A stretch of 5,807 nt of DNA from Acidobacteriota bacterium (GTDB lineage: Bacteria; Acidobacteriota; Vicinamibacteria; Vicinamibacterales; UBA8438). The translations under genes and the position numbers were made by a program. The notes beneath the pieces are model-generated. The model worked only from the letters and a program-made list of their open reading frames with translations. It was not told the origin of the DNA and ran no database searches. Shown here piece after piece: positions 5,426 through 5,807 of the stretch (position 1 is the stretch's first letter; every line of letters begins with the position of its first letter). Location: NCBI GenBank assembly GCA_011523485.1, contig WTGR01000339.1, positions 1-5,807 on the forward strand, read 5' to 3'.

Positions 5426-5689
5426 GTTCAGGAAGAGTGAACCGCTACGTCGTGTCAGTACCCGGTACACGGCGTCGCCCCAGGGCGCAATCCAGTCCAG
5501 GTACTCCGTCCGCGGCACGGTGTCGTCGTAGGAACGGTAGGCGATCCCCAGGTTGTAGGGCGGCGACGTGACGACGACGTCGACCGATTCCGGATCCAGC
5601 AACTCTCGCATGCCGGCGACGCAGTCGCGCCGGTGGATGACGGTCTCGGCTCCGTTCGACGTGCTGCGGAACTCCGTCTCCGTCGCCAT
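5426..5689 (-). pseudogene. N-terminal half of a beta-order DNA amino-methyltransferase
   Basis: ATG 5689 opens MATETEFRSTSNGAETVIHR and leads to the catalytic motif IV SVDVVVTSPPYNLGIAY, with TSPPYN at residues 41-46. YLDWIAPWGDAVYRVLT and GSLFLNM (83-89) follow, the usual strand and helix after motif IV in methyltransferases with motif IV near the N-terminus. The frame stays open to 5264, but after about residue 89 (MPQPGVTRGVAPERCRR) it loses all family resemblance. Motif X and motif I, the cofactor site, are therefore absent. The missing end matches what is present at 2908-3230. The start is 8 bases after the stop of the preceding gene, implying an operon; there is no strong Shine-Dalgarno. 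It is either a disrupted gene or one subunit of a split enzyme. Confidence 0.75.
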
Positions 5690-5697
5690 GCCGGCGT

Positions 5698-5807
5698 TCA
5701 GTCGGCGTAGGCGAGCTCGGCCTCTACCGGCTCGAGCTGATCCAGCCAGTACGCGTCGTCGTCGCGCCGGCGCACGAAGAAGCGGCTCAGGTCGTCGGGG
5801 TTCTTGG
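5698..5807 (-). CDS. C-terminal end of an unrecognised protein (partial)
   Basis: A minus-strand frame enters from the right edge and ends at TGA 5698-5700, showing 35 complete codons: KNPDDLSRFFVRRR, then DDDAYWLDQLEPVEAELAYAD. Third positions are GC-rich and composition is natural, with a basic patch followed by an acidic tail. It sits 8 bases upstream of the methyltransferase ATG, so the two are probably cotranscribed. Too little is visible to assign a family; it could be a part of the same modification or defence locus. Confidence 0.55.
   Translation of the reverse strand, partial: KNPDDLSRFFVRRRDDDAYWLDQLEPVEAELAYAD

Noticed and set aside
3362..5430. TGAAC present at both junctions (minus strand 5430-5426 and 3366-3362) as a possible target-site duplication of an insertion
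   Set aside because: Five bases match easily by chance, there are no terminal inverted repeats, and no transposase or recombinase is seen between them.
1..5807. tRNA, rRNA, CRISPR array, insertion sequence or attachment site
   Set aside because: No cloverleaf-like segment, spaced direct repeats, transposase motif or long direct repeat was found by reading either strand.

Overview
This is a GC-rich bacterial window with two blocks that converge near 2850-2908. The left block (+ strand) is the end of a respiratory formate dehydrogenase operon interleaved with two toxin-antitoxin (TA) modules. The right block (- strand) is a DNA-methyltransferase cluster with several broken or split genes. The window suggests a high-GC Gram-negative bacterium, probably proteobacterial or a related soil/sediment lineage. 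The reason is a membrane-bound formate dehydrogenase cytochrome b subunit plus FdhE, the maturation factor for Tat-exported formate dehydrogenases. Nothing here fixes the taxon further.

Left block, 1-2850. The C-terminal 121 residues of the formate dehydrogenase gamma subunit (FdoI/FdnI type) end at 366. A non-coding stretch with a perfect 11-bp inverted repeat (475-509) and a vapBC-type promoter/operator (around 521-540) follows. Then come vapB (570-809), vapC (806-1219) and fdhE (1216-2103), each joined to the next by an ATGA stop/start overlap. So the maturation gene appears translationally coupled to a VapC toxin of the tRNA-fMet-cleaving type. Forty-six bases after fdhE, a second TA pair begins: a Phd/YefM-like antitoxin (2150-2431) and a PIN-domain toxin (2428-2850, TTG start). 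These two also overlap by 4 bases. A possible 11-codon leader ORF (2118-2153) stops on the antitoxin start.

Right block, 2908-5807 on the minus strand, transcribed from right to left. It holds the tail of an unrecognised gene (5698-5807) and the N-terminal half of a beta-order amino-methyltransferase (motif TSPPYN, 5426-5689). Next is coding-like sequence with no clear frame (5159-5425), then a small GTG-start protein (5158-4920) and a small CxxC protein (4900-4731). Each of these two small genes reads as one protein only if a single base is added in a G or C run. A complete methyltransferase with motif I before motif IV follows (4578-3364). Last is the C-terminal half of a beta-order methyltransferase, carrying a HPATFP segment and motif I DPFLGLG (3363-2908).

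The N- and C-terminal methyltransferase pieces look like complementary parts of one enzyme, now separated by about 2 kb. No restriction endonuclease, nuclease or ATPase can be recognised in the window, so a functional restriction or defence system is not shown. The locus could be a decayed modification system, one whose frames are broken by sequencing errors in homopolymers, or an unusual two-piece methyltransferase cluster.
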